Shown here in pieces: positions 32,169 through 41,057 of a stretch of DNA of 64,000 nt (position 1 is its first letter; each line of letters begins with the position of its first letter). The DNA comes from Ketobacter sp963922875 (GTDB taxonomy: Bacteria; Pseudomonadota; Gammaproteobacteria; Pseudomonadales; Ketobacteraceae). The notes under the pieces are model-generated. The model saw only the letters and a program-made list of their open reading frames with translations. It was not told where the DNA came from and made no database searches. The translations under genes were made by a program, and so were the position numbers. The stretch spans positions 1 through 64,000 of the forward strand of contig CAWUJH010000011.1 of NCBI GenBank assembly GCA_963922875.1. Reading direction: 5' to 3'.

Positions 32169-34703
32169 GTGAGCAAACAAAAATTAGTTGTAATCGGTAA
32201 TGGTATGGTGGGCCAAAAATTTCTTGAGCAATTCAGTGCCAAAGAAAACGCCAGCGAATATCAAATTACTACCTTTTGTGAAGAGCCACGACCGGCTTAT
32301 GACCGCGTGCATTTATCGGCGTATTTTTCCGGTAAGACAGCACAAGATTTGTCTTTGGTTGAAGCTGGCTTCTTTGAGCAAAACAACATTGAGGTTCGCC
32401 TCGGTGACAAAGCGGTGGCAATTGACTGCAAAAATAAAGAAGTCAAATCCGCCAAGGGCGACATTATCAGCTACGACAAGTTAGTGTTAGCCACTGGCTC
32501 CTATCCCTTTGTTCCCCCCATACCAGGCAAAGATCGCCCAGAGTGCTTGGTTTATCGCACCATCGAAGATCTGGAAGCGATACAAGCCACAGCGGCCAAA
32601 AGCCGTGTTGGAGTGGTTGTGGGTGGCGGTCTACTCGGGCTGGAAGCCGCTAAAGCGTTAAAAGATCTGGGCTTGGAAACCCATGTGGTGGAGTTTGCAC
32701 CACGCTTGATGGCCGTTCAGATAGATGACGGCGGTGGCAGTATGTTGCGCTCCATGATTGAAGAACTGGGCGTTCAAGTGCACACCAACAAGAATACCAA
32801 GACCATCGAAGACGGCGAAGATTGCAAACTGAAGATGTGCTTCGCCGATGGCAGCCACTTGGAAACTGATCTGATTCTATTTTCTGCGGGAATTCGCCCC
32901 CAGGACGAACTCGCCCGTCAGGCTGAACTGCAAATGGGCGAACGCGGCGGCATCGTCATCAATAATTTTTGCCAAACTTCCGACGAAAATATCTACGCCA
33001 TCGGTGAGTGCGCCCTTTGGAATAATCGCATATTTGGCTTGGTGGCACCGGGCTATCAAATGTCGCAAGTCGCAGCCGACGCTATTAGCGGCGAATCCGG
33101 CAACGAATTCCTAGGCGCCGACATGAGCACCAAACTCAAATTAATGGGTGTGGATGTGGCCAGTATTGGTGACGCCCACGGCATGACCAAAGGTGCACAG
33201 AGCTACATTTTCACTGATGAACACAATAAAATTTACAAGAAAATTGTCACCAGTGATGATGGTAAATATCTGCTGGGTGCAGTTTTGGTTGGCGAAGCCG
33301 AAGGGTACGGCAATCTATTGCAAATGATGTTAAATCAGATCGAACTGCCTGAATACCCTGATATGCTTATTCTACCCCAGCGTGACGGCGTCGCCGCTCC
33401 GGCCATGGGTGTTGATAAACTACCAGACAGCGCTCAAATCTGCTCCTGCAACAATGTCAGTAAAGGCGATCTTTGTTGTGCCATACAAAGCGGTATTACT
33501 GAGCTTGGGGAACTTAAAAGCAGCACAAAAGCAGCGACCAGTTGTGGCGGTTGTGCCGCATTAGTTGGGCAAGTATTGAATGCTGAATTGGAAAAGCTCG
33601 GCATCGAAGTGAAAAAAGATCTCTGCGAACACTTCCCTTATTCCCGTCAGGAGCTCTATCACCTGGTAAGGGTTGATGGTATTCGCAGCTTTGATGAACT
33701 GATTGCCAAACATGGCAAAGGTAAAGGCTGTGATATTTGCAAACCTACGACAGCCTCCATCCTGGCGTCCTGCTGGAATGATTATATTTTAGAAAAACCC
33801 CATGCTGGCTTGCAGGATACCAATGATTACTACCTGGCCAATATGCAGAAGGACGGCACCTACTCCGTGGTTCCTCGTGTACCCGGTGGTGAAATCACTC
33901 CGGACGGCTTGATTGCCATTGGTAATGTCGGAAAAAAATACGGCTTATACACAAAAATAACTGGCGGACAGCGTATTGATTTATTCGGCGCTCAGGTTCA
34001 TCAACTGCCCTTGATCTGGAAAGAGCTGATTGATGCCGGTTTTGAAAGTGGACACGCCTACGGTAAATCCATGCGCACAGTAAAAAGCTGTGTGGGTTCC
34101 ACCTGGTGCCGCTACGGTGTTCAAGACAGCGTGGGCATGGCCATTGAAATTGAAAAGCGCTATCGCGGAATCCGCTCGCCACACAAATTCAAATTGGCGG
34201 TTTCGGGCTGCACCCGCGAATGTGCCGAAGCCCAAAGCAAGGATATTGGGGTTATTGCCACTGAAAAAGGCTGGAACCTTTATGTTTGTGGCAACGGCGG
34301 CATGAAGCCGCGCCATGCGGAATTATTTGCATCAGATATTGATAGTGAAACACTGACCAAGTACATCGACCGGGTACTGATGTTTTACATCAAAACCGCC
34401 GACCGCCTGCAACGCACATCGGTTTGGATGGATAATCTTGAAGGCGGCCTCGCTTATCTGCAAGACGTCGTCATCAACGATTCCCTGGGCATTGGCGAGG
34501 AGCTCGAAGCCCAGATGAATCACTTGGTTGACACCTACAAATGTGAGTGGACTGCCACGGTGGAAGATCCAGAAAAAATGAAACGGTTCCGTCATTTTGT
34601 TAATGCGGACGCAACTGACACCAATATTGTTTTCGTTGAGGAACGTGGTCAGATCCGTCCCGCCAAAAAGGACGAAAAACGCATTGCTACTGCAACGGTT
34701 TAA
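32169..34703 (+). CDS. nirB: Assimilatory nitrite reductase (NAD(P)H), large subunit
   Basis: The 844-residue protein reduces nitrite to ammonium. In order: FAD domain (VVIGNGMVGQKFLEQF), NAD(P)H domain (VVVGGGLLGLEAAKAL), a BFD-like [2Fe-2S] domain (ICSCNNVSKG...SCGGC) with a further GCDIC segment, a nitrite/sulfite reductase half-domain, and the siroheme-[4Fe-4S] ligands (CVGSTWC and SGCTRECAEAQS). All cofactor ligands are present. The start is GTG with GGAG seven bases upstream. nirD follows 14 bp downstream. Confidence 0.96.
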   Translation: MSKQKLVVIGNGMVGQKFLEQFSAKENASEYQITTFCEEPRPAYDRVHLSAYFSGKTAQDLSLVEAGFFEQNNIEVRLGDKAVAIDCKNKEVKSAKGDIISYDKLVLATGSYPFVPPIPGKDRPECLVYRTIEDLEAIQATAAKSRVGVVVGGGLLGLEAAKALKDLGLETHVVEFAPRLMAVQIDDGGGSMLRSMIEELGVQVHTNKNTKTIEDGEDCKLKMCFADGSHLETDLILFSAGIRPQDELARQAELQMGERGGIVINNFCQTSDENIYAIGECALWNNRIFGLVAPGYQMSQVAADAISGESGNEFLGADMSTKLKLMGVDVASIGDAHGMTKGAQSYIFTDEHNKIYKKIVTSDDGKYLLGAVLVGEAEGYGNLLQMMLNQIELPEYPDMLILPQRDGVAAPAMGVDKLPDSAQICSCNNVSKGDLCCAIQSGITELGELKSSTKAATSCGGCAALVGQVLNAELEKLGIEVKKDLCEHFPYSRQELYHLVRVDGIRSFDELIAKHGKGKGCDICKPTTASILASCWNDYILEKPHAGLQDTNDYYLANMQKDGTYSVVPRVPGGEITPDGLIAIGNVGKKYGLYTKITGGQRIDLFGAQVHQLPLIWKELIDAGFESGHAYGKSMRTVKSCVGSTWCRYGVQDSVGMAIEIEKRYRGIRSPHKFKLAVSGCTRECAEAQSKDIGVIATEKGWNLYVCGNGGMKPRHAELFASDIDSETLTKYIDRVLMFYIKTADRLQRTSVWMDNLEGGLAYLQDVVINDSLGIGEELEAQMNHLVDTYKCEWTATVEDPEKMKRFRHFVNADATDTNIVFVEERGQIRPAKKDEKRIATATV

Positions 34704-34717
34704 AGGAGTAGGTAAAG

Positions 34718-35074
34718 ATGAACGCACAAACCGAGCTTTGGGTTAAAGTTTGCAGTACAGACGAACTGCCGAACAACATGGGTATCTGCGCCAAAGTAGG
34801 TGACAAGCAAGTCGCCATATTTAAGATTACTACAGGCGATAGTTTCCAGCTGTACGGACTGGATAACTACGACCCTTTCAGCGATGCCAATGTGCTATCA
34901 CGGGGTATTGTAGGAGACCTTAAAGGACATGATGTGGTTGCCTCACCCATTTATAAACAACACTTCATTCTTGAAAGCGGAACGTGCCTGGAACAGGAAG
35001 ACGTTTCTATCCCAGTCTATAAGGTTCGCGACAGCGCAGGAATGATTGAAGTGCTTTTAGGCCAACCAGCCTAA
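34718..35074 (+). CDS. nirD: Nitrite reductase (NAD(P)H), small subunit
   Basis: The 118-residue protein has the Rieske-like fold of NirD: WVKVCSTDELPNNMGICAKV, DNYDPFSDANVLSRGIVGD and DVVASPIYKQHFILESGTC. It lacks the Cys-His pairs that bind a Rieske cluster, as is normal for NirD. It stabilises or activates NirB. GGAG lies upstream of the ATG, and the gene is 14 bp after nirB in the same operon. Confidence 0.95.
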   Translation: MNAQTELWVKVCSTDELPNNMGICAKVGDKQVAIFKITTGDSFQLYGLDNYDPFSDANVLSRGIVGDLKGHDVVASPIYKQHFILESGTCLEQEDVSIPVYKVRDSAGMIEVLLGQPA

Positions 35075-35572
35075 AAGCCTGCCAAATCAAGAGGAGGTAA
35101 TTGGCCTTGCCTTCTCATTGATACGTCATAGTGCTTGCCCATTGTGACGTTGCTTGACTCCAGTCCGCAAGGACTGACCCTCGGCTGGCCCGCGGTAGAC
35201 GCAAGCGCTTCACAAGAGAGCTTGCACTGGGAATAAGCGATACCGAACTCCCCTTACCACCCTAGAAGGTAGTTTCCAGCAACCGCGACGCCAGCCACCT
35301 ATTTATCTTTATCTGACCTAGGTCATCTGATCCGGGTCCTCTGATCCGGATTATCTAAAATCAAGAATGCCGATAGAGCAGATGAAACGCTTCATCACCC
35401 CTCCTCCTGCTGATCAATTATTACACAAACCCTGCCAGTGAATACAGCCAGTGGATTTTCGTGTAACCACCACTCTCTTTTGATATCTATACTTATCAGG
35501 CGCAAGGATGGAAAACAGTCACAAAAAAGCTCATGATAATTGTCTAGCATGCCTGCAACAGTAAGGAACTTG
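35075..35572. other. Intergenic region after nirD (about 500 bp)
   Basis: No gene is supported. A perfect 6-bp stem with a 4-base loop at 35161-35176 and an ACGTCA/TGACGT inverted repeat just before it could form RNA hairpins, but neither is followed by a T-run. Around 35310-35358 short degenerate repeats of the form ATCTGATCCGG occur. It presumably carries the promoter of the following ATPase gene. Confidence 0.4.
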
Positions 35573-38389
35573 ATGAGATTCTCTATCAAAAATTTTCGGT
35601 TCATCATCATCGTGGTTGTCGTCGCTTGCCTTTCACCACGCTTGGCCTTAAGCGCCCAATGCGATCAACTTAAAGGCTCATTGCAGTCGCAGCAGCAAGC
35701 ACTGCGCTATCTTCAACAACAGAACCATCGCCTGGAAGAACTTAGCAACGGCCAACTTAGCCCAGAGTTTCGTATCGGCGAAGCACTCAATATTGTGATC
35801 ACCGATCGTCTCGCAGTCGCCAATGCCATAGCCGAACTTAAGCGTGATCCCATAACCTTAAAAGAAGCACCAACCGCGTTCTCGGACTGTCCGGAACAAA
35901 AAAAAATCTGGCAGGATCAACAACGACAAATTGATTCACTCACGGGCCTAATTCAAAAGCGCAGCTTGCATTTATTGAGCCTTCCCCGCGAAACCCGACT
36001 GACTCTGACACGCGAGATACAGCAATGGGAAATGCTTTATCAGTTGGAGCAAGAAATTTTATCCTGGGCAGACACCCAATCCGATAGCAAAGCAACCGCC
36101 TTGGCCGAGTCCATCATCGAGTGGATAGATTACTGGCGCAACTCCATGCGTATCTGGTTGACCCAACTAATGGAACACAGCCTTGACGATTACCCCCTCG
36201 GTCAAATTTGGTATAACACCATGCAAGTGCCCAGCCCCAACGCTGCCATTCCCTGGGCGAATGTCGACTTATCAAGCACCGTAGAAATCAACAGCTGGCA
36301 ACGTCAATTGAGCCAGGCCCACGCCGCCCTTATCCGGGAAGCCAGTAAATGGCGCAATCAACGAATTTGGAACCTGGGCTGGTCTGCTTTTTTCAAAGAT
36401 TTAATTAACCCCCGGCAATTTTGGCAACATTTATCTTTCGAGTTACGCTACGCCCCCTTCAATATAGTCGATACCCTAAGCCGCCCCTTTATTCGTAGCT
36501 ACTACCAGGAAATGGAAAAAGGAGATCGCGGCGAGTTACTGTCCAGCTGGTTTGTTCAGCTCGTTTTATTAGCTGCCGCAATGTCTGGACTGTTTCGTCT
36601 GGCATCTTATGCGCCTAGACAGTTATCACAGCTGCAAAGGGCGAGTTTAGGTCAGCTGGAAAACCGCGGCATGGCACTGCTGAAAAATGGGTTGTTCTGG
36701 TTCTTAAAGCCCAACGCCCCTTGGATTGTAGTACTTTTAGGCGCTTATTTATGCGTTCATTTTGTTCCAGAAAACTGGACCATTCTGGCGCTAATTCTTC
36801 CCTTAGGTAGTTTTTACGCGGCCCATTGCGCCATCCGAGTTATTTTGGAATGGATGATCTCCCGCACCTACACCCGCACCGAGCAATTTGTTGCCTCCCA
36901 TACCGCCATCGCCCAGACCAAGGATGCGCGCACCCTGGCCTGGATCTGGGTCGCAGCCAGCTTGGTGGTTTACATGGTACTCAGTACCGGCGGTGGCTAT
37001 CTGATGTTCATCAGCCTGATTCTTTGGGTTATAACCCTGTGGCTCAGTTTCTATGGGCTAATGTCACGCTATCCTGATGGTATCGCCCGCTTTCTGCTGT
37101 TTGTTGCCGGTCGCGGCAAAAGTCGCAAAGTGGAACCCGCCGCCGCGCAACAATGGTGGCTGAGAATAATCTGGCCACTGCTATTTGTCCTGGCGCATTT
37201 TGTAGATGTAATTCGCAGCACACACCAAAAACTTCTGGTGTTTGATACTTATCGAACCCTATCCATCAAAGTCATACGAATGCGTATTGCAGCAGAGCAA
37301 AAGGACGACGAATCGGGAGAAGTTGTAACCGACGAAGAGCCTCCGGATCTCAGTTACAGCGAATGGATGTTACGAGAAGAAGGTGTGCCTTGGATCGAGG
37401 TGACAGGCCTTGAGAAAGTCACGGCTCCCATCAAACATTGGGCCAACAACAACCCCGATGACAACGTACTATTGATTGTGGGTGACCAAGGCAGTGGCAA
37501 ATCCTCTCTGGTTCGACATTTGTGTGAACAGTGGAAAGATCATCCCATTTCCGAGCTGAAAATCCCCGCAAAAACCACCGATCCAGCCGCTGTTTTTCCC
37601 TTGATCGCTGAACATCTGGGGTCAAAAGAAATCAGCAGCATTTCTGAATTGGCTGAATACGACCAAACGCTGTCGCCACAAATTGTGGTGATTGAGGATT
37701 CTCATAATCTATTTCTATCGGAAGTCGGCAAGCTGGACGCCTACCGGGCCCTCAACCAATGCTTGAACGCCCATTTGCAAAACATATTCTGGATTGTGGT
37801 CATGCACTCCCACAGTTGGACCTATCTAAACTGTGTATTTAATCGGGAATTACGCTTCAGTAATATTTTTTCCATGCCCCGCTGGTCACCCTCCGATATT
37901 CGCAAGCTTATCCTGTCGCGCCATCAAGGCAGTCGGCGACGCTTAAGCTATAACGAACTATTACTGTCCGCTTCTGCTGGCAATGAATCCAGCAGTGTCA
38001 GAGCCGCCAACTCCCGCGTCTTTAATATTTTATGGGAGCAAAGTGGGGGGACGCCTAAAGTGGCCATTAGCCTCTGGCTTAATGCCGCTCGCAGCAAAGA
38101 TCGCACGGTGGAAATCGGGGTTCCGGAAAAACCCCAGAGCGCTCAATTAAAAGGTATTCGGGATGATTTGTGTTTTATCTATGCTGCAATAATCACCCAC
38201 CATGCATTAAACAGCGCCGAAATTATGGAAGTGACCCACTATCCAGAAGCTATCGTACGGCACGCTTTGAAACAAGGCAGCTATCAAGGAATGTTGATCC
38301 GCGACAGCACCAAACGCTACCGCATCCATCCCCTCTGGCAGGGAACCCTATTTAACGTATTGGCCAGCCGCAATATGCTCTGGACTTAA
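35573..38389 (+). CDS. Large membrane protein with C-terminal P-loop ATPase domain
   Basis: The 938-residue protein starts with a membrane segment or signal (IIIVVVVACLSPRLALS). A helical, Gln-rich, coiled-coil-like region follows to about 320, probably periplasmic. About six membrane helices lie between about 330 and 560. The cytoplasmic C-terminal part has a Walker A GDQGSGKS (637-644) and a Walker B-like IVVIEDS (about 703-709), then a helical tail. The N-terminal half looks like the periplasmic and membrane part of large MscS-family channels (MscK/MscM-like), but the pore domain is missing and lies in the next gene, 17 bp downstream. ATG 35573 follows AAGGA. The function is unknown; ATP-dependent channel control is inferred. 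Confidence 0.72.
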   Translation: MRFSIKNFRFIIIVVVVACLSPRLALSAQCDQLKGSLQSQQQALRYLQQQNHRLEELSNGQLSPEFRIGEALNIVITDRLAVANAIAELKRDPITLKEAPTAFSDCPEQKKIWQDQQRQIDSLTGLIQKRSLHLLSLPRETRLTLTREIQQWEMLYQLEQEILSWADTQSDSKATALAESIIEWIDYWRNSMRIWLTQLMEHSLDDYPLGQIWYNTMQVPSPNAAIPWANVDLSSTVEINSWQRQLSQAHAALIREASKWRNQRIWNLGWSAFFKDLINPRQFWQHLSFELRYAPFNIVDTLSRPFIRSYYQEMEKGDRGELLSSWFVQLVLLAAAMSGLFRLASYAPRQLSQLQRASLGQLENRGMALLKNGLFWFLKPNAPWIVVLLGAYLCVHFVPENWTILALILPLGSFYAAHCAIRVILEWMISRTYTRTEQFVASHTAIAQTKDARTLAWIWVAASLVVYMVLSTGGGYLMFISLILWVITLWLSFYGLMSRYPDGIARFLLFVAGRGKSRKVEPAAAQQWWLRIIWPLLFVLAHFVDVIRSTHQKLLVFDTYRTLSIKVIRMRIAAEQKDDESGEVVTDEEPPDLSYSEWMLREEGVPWIEVTGLEKVTAPIKHWANNNPDDNVLLIVGDQGSGKSSLVRHLCEQWKDHPISELKIPAKTTDPAAVFPLIAEHLGSKEISSISELAEYDQTLSPQIVVIEDSHNLFLSEVGKLDAYRALNQCLNAHLQNIFWIVVMHSHSWTYLNCVFNRELRFSNIFSMPRWSPSDIRKLILSRHQGSRRRLSYNELLLSASAGNESSSVRAANSRVFNILWEQSGGTPKVAISLWLNAARSKDRTVEIGVPEKPQSAQLKGIRDDLCFIYAAIITHHALNSAEIMEVTHYPEAIVRHALKQGSYQGMLIRDSTKRYRIHPLWQGTLFNVLASRNMLWT

Positions 38390-38406
38390 CCGCACAGGTA
38401 ATCACT

Positions 38407-39234
38407 ATGGAAAACACGGCACTGGATGAATTTGCCGCCATCGGCGATCTATTGAATATTGGCAAAGTCTTTATGCTGGTGGCCGCAGCGCTGTTCCTTT
38501 GGTTCAGCAATAGCCTACTGCGCAGCCTCAGCCAAAAGCTGATGGAGAAAATACCCTCCCGCCGCTTTCTGATTTTACAAACCGCCACTCTGCTCACCTT
38601 TCTTTGGTATTTCGGCGGTGTCTACTGGATGATTGCCGGCATTTTAAATCCACCAAGAGAATTGCTATTGGCCCTTGGCGGCAGTGCTGCGGTGGCCATG
38701 GGTTTTGCACTAAAAGATGTTGCAGCTTCGATTATTGCGGGCTTGATACTATTATTTGATCGGCCGTTTCAGGTGGGAGATCGAGTAAGTTTTAGCGACA
38801 CCTATGGTGAGATCGTCAGTATCGGTTTGCGTTCCGTTCGACTGAATACGTTAGACGACAATCTGGTCACCATTCCCAACAGCCGCTTTATTACGGAAGT
38901 GGTGTCTTCTGGCAACGCGGGCGCGCTCGACATGATGGTGGTATGCGATTTTAATGTGGCCCTGGATGCAGACATTTCCAAAGCGCAGGCATTAATCCAC
39001 GAAGTTATCGTCACCAGCCGGTTTGTTTATTTGAAAAAACCCGTCGCCTTTGCCTGCAGCGAAGTTGCCTTAAGTGACCGCTTAGCCATTCAAATTCGAG
39101 CCAAGTCTTATGTCCTGGATGTGCATTATGAAAAAGCGTTTCAATCCGATATTGTGGTTCGCGTTGCGGCACTGTTTACCCAACACGGTATCGCCCGCCC
39201 CGTGCATGATCCGAATAAAGGTCAATCGAGCTAA
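38407..39234 (+). CDS. MscS-family mechanosensitive channel
   Basis: The 275-residue protein has two or three N-terminal helices. The pore helix follows (ELLLALGGSAAVAMGFALKDVAASIIAGLILLF split over the Gly/Ala-rich TM3) with the FDRPFQVGDRV motif that starts the MscS beta domain. GEIVSIGLRSVRLNTLDDNLVTIPN is the conserved core. It releases solutes on membrane tension in known family members. It is co-transcribed with the ATPase gene upstream and is shorter than MscK. Confidence 0.88.
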   Translation: MENTALDEFAAIGDLLNIGKVFMLVAAALFLWFSNSLLRSLSQKLMEKIPSRRFLILQTATLLTFLWYFGGVYWMIAGILNPPRELLLALGGSAAVAMGFALKDVAASIIAGLILLFDRPFQVGDRVSFSDTYGEIVSIGLRSVRLNTLDDNLVTIPNSRFITEVVSSGNAGALDMMVVCDFNVALDADISKAQALIHEVIVTSRFVYLKKPVAFACSEVALSDRLAIQIRAKSYVLDVHYEKAFQSDIVVRVAALFTQHGIARPVHDPNKGQSS

Positions 39235-39409
39235 GTATCGTTGCCCCACTCTTGGGCTGTACTGCTAATACCAGTGCATATATGGGGAGGAAGGACCCAT
39301 CTGCGATCACTACAGCCCTCACCCATTTCTTCTAACCCTCTGTTTTAACGTAAAAAAAGCCAACTCATTCAGAATGCTCACGATTGGCAGGATTCCTGCT
39401 AAACAAGGT

Positions 39410-39421
39410 GTTGTATACAAC
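39410..39421. promoter_or_regulatory. Perfect palindrome resembling a GntR-type operator
   Basis: GTTGTATACAAC is a perfect 12-bp palindrome. TTGTATACAA is the style of site bound by FadR/GntR-family regulators. It lies 74 bp upstream of the cupin lipoprotein ATG. Confidence 0.4.
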
Positions 39422-39494
39422 AAAGTATCCAACAAGACGCACCATAGCTAATCCTCCTGGCTCAGCGTCTATTTTCCTGAATGAGGTTTATCCC

Positions 39495-40274
39495 ATGAAA
39501 GTAAACTATTGGGCGCTTGTGATGTTTGTTACGACGCCACTAATACAGGGCTGTTCCACCCTCTATCCGCCCACTAAGGATTTGCCGGACTCTGCTTCTC
39601 TGGCGCAGACGGAAATCCTTGATTTGGAGGATTTACGCACCAATACCGCCAGTTATGAATGGTTTGAATTCAAGCCGGGAGTCAAAAAACTTATTCTCAG
39701 TGGCACACCCGACACCAAGCATGTGAGTATTCTATGGTACTGGTATGAAGATAAACCGGGTAAAGTCCCCCTTCACTATCACGATAAAACCGAATCGATC
39801 TTTGTCATAGAAGGCACCCAGACTGACGACAAAGGGATTTACCCAAAAGGCTCCTTTTATTTTAATCCGCCCACCAGTGGTCACGACATTCGCGATAGCA
39901 CCGGGCTTTTTTTGCTGTCCTATGCGGCACCACCCGATTTCAAACGCACCGCTGAAATTGCGCCTTACGAAAATCTAATTGTGTCACCGGATTATGCCAG
40001 CTTGCCCTTGGCAAGCTGTGCAGGAGAAAGTCAATGCCTGCCTTTGGACCTTGACCCTGCGGGCGGCATGAGTGGCCGCTTTATTAAACTTGGCGCAGAA
40101 AGCATAAGTGTCAGTGCCAATGCCATCATTGTGCTGGAAGGTTCCTGCACAATTGCCAGCAAACAATTCCCAGTGGACACCCTGCTGGTGGCCAAGTCGC
40201 AAACGCCTCTGGACTATGAGATTGGACCGGTGACTGGCAGCGAATGCCTGGTGTTTGAATTGGCTTTTGACTAG
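39495..40274 (+). CDS. Cupin-domain lipoprotein
   Basis: The 259-residue protein has a lipoprotein signal (MKVNYWALVMFVTTPLIQGC). Two cupin-like domains follow. The first has the clear metal motif PLHYHDKTESIFVIEG and PKGSFYFNPPTSGHD; the second (about 190-258) is degenerate, with IIVLEGSC but no His cluster. The ATG at 39495 sits just after a GAGG. The frame could begin earlier, but the upstream part is not signal-like. The substrate is unknown. It lies between mscS and ppa and is probably a separate transcript. Confidence 0.75.
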   Translation: MKVNYWALVMFVTTPLIQGCSTLYPPTKDLPDSASLAQTEILDLEDLRTNTASYEWFEFKPGVKKLILSGTPDTKHVSILWYWYEDKPGKVPLHYHDKTESIFVIEGTQTDDKGIYPKGSFYFNPPTSGHDIRDSTGLFLLSYAAPPDFKRTAEIAPYENLIVSPDYASLPLASCAGESQCLPLDLDPAGGMSGRFIKLGAESISVSANAIIVLEGSCTIASKQFPVDTLLVAKSQTPLDYEIGPVTGSECLVFELAFD

Positions 40275-40424
40275 AGTGACATTCAACGCGCCAGCTAAGT
40301 CTATTAGATTAAATTTGATCAGAATTAGATCGGCTGGCGCCTCTATCCTGAAGCCCACTCATCAGGTATAATCCGACCGTTATTTCACCCCATACATTCA
40401 CACGACAATCTAAAAGGTTTGATC

Positions 40425-40952
40425 ATGGGTTTTAATTCAGTACCTGCTGGCAAAGATTTGCCAAATGATATTTACGTAGCAATCGAAATTCCTGCCAATA
40501 GCTCCCCCATCAAGTACGAAATAGATAAGGACAGTGACTGTGTCTTTGTCGATCGTTTCATGGCCACCCCCATGTTCTATCCAGCCAACTATGGCTATAT
40601 TCCTAACACATTAGGAGAAGATGGCGACCCATTGGACGTATTAGTGGTAACCCCTTACCCTGTTATTCCTGGCTCCGTCATCCGTGCCCGTCCCATCGGC
40701 GTGCTTAACATGTCTGATGAAGCTGGATCTGACGCCAAAGTGCTGGCTGTACCCCACGATAAACTGAGCACCTTATACAAAGATGTCAAAGAGTACTCAG
40801 ATTTACCTGAGCTTCTAATCAAGCAAATTGAACATTTCTTTGAAAACTACAAAGATCTTGAAGCCGGTAAATGGGTTAAGGTGGACGGCTGGGCTGACGC
40901 CGACGCAGCTCGAGAAGCCATCATGAAATCCGTAGCCGCAGCCGCCAAATAA
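40425..40952 (+). CDS. ppa: Inorganic pyrophosphatase
   Basis: The 175-residue family I soluble pyrophosphatase hydrolyses PPi to phosphate. Metal- and PPi-binding residues are seen in KYEIDKDSDCVFVDRF, YPANYGYIPNTLGEDGDPLDVLV and the C-terminal FFENYKDLEAGKWVKV. The ATG at 40425 has AAAGG at about seven bases. A strong terminator follows at 40993. Note that the cell also appears to use PPi in phosphofructokinase. Confidence 0.97.
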   Translation: MGFNSVPAGKDLPNDIYVAIEIPANSSPIKYEIDKDSDCVFVDRFMATPMFYPANYGYIPNTLGEDGDPLDVLVVTPYPVIPGSVIRARPIGVLNMSDEAGSDAKVLAVPHDKLSTLYKDVKEYSDLPELLIKQIEHFFENYKDLEAGKWVKVDGWADADAAREAIMKSVAAAAK

Positions 40953-40992
40953 GACCGCCTGTTATCAAGCGTTTTATGGTAAACCTGTTGCT

Positions 40993-41027
40993 AAAAAAAG
41001 GGCCTCTTAACTAAAGGCCCTTTTTTT
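40993..41027 (+). terminator. Bidirectional rho-independent terminator after ppa
   Basis: GGGCCT and AGGCCC arms flanked by an A-run and a T-run form a strong hairpin. It can serve ppa on the plus strand and the histidine kinase gene ending at 41058 on the minus strand. Confidence 0.9.
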
Positions 41028-41057
41028 ATTCGGCTATATCCGATTATATCCCGATTA

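Noticed and set aside
35161..35176. Stem-loop after nirD as a terminator
   Set aside because: The stem is perfect but only 6 bp, lies about 90 bp past the stop codon and has no T-run.
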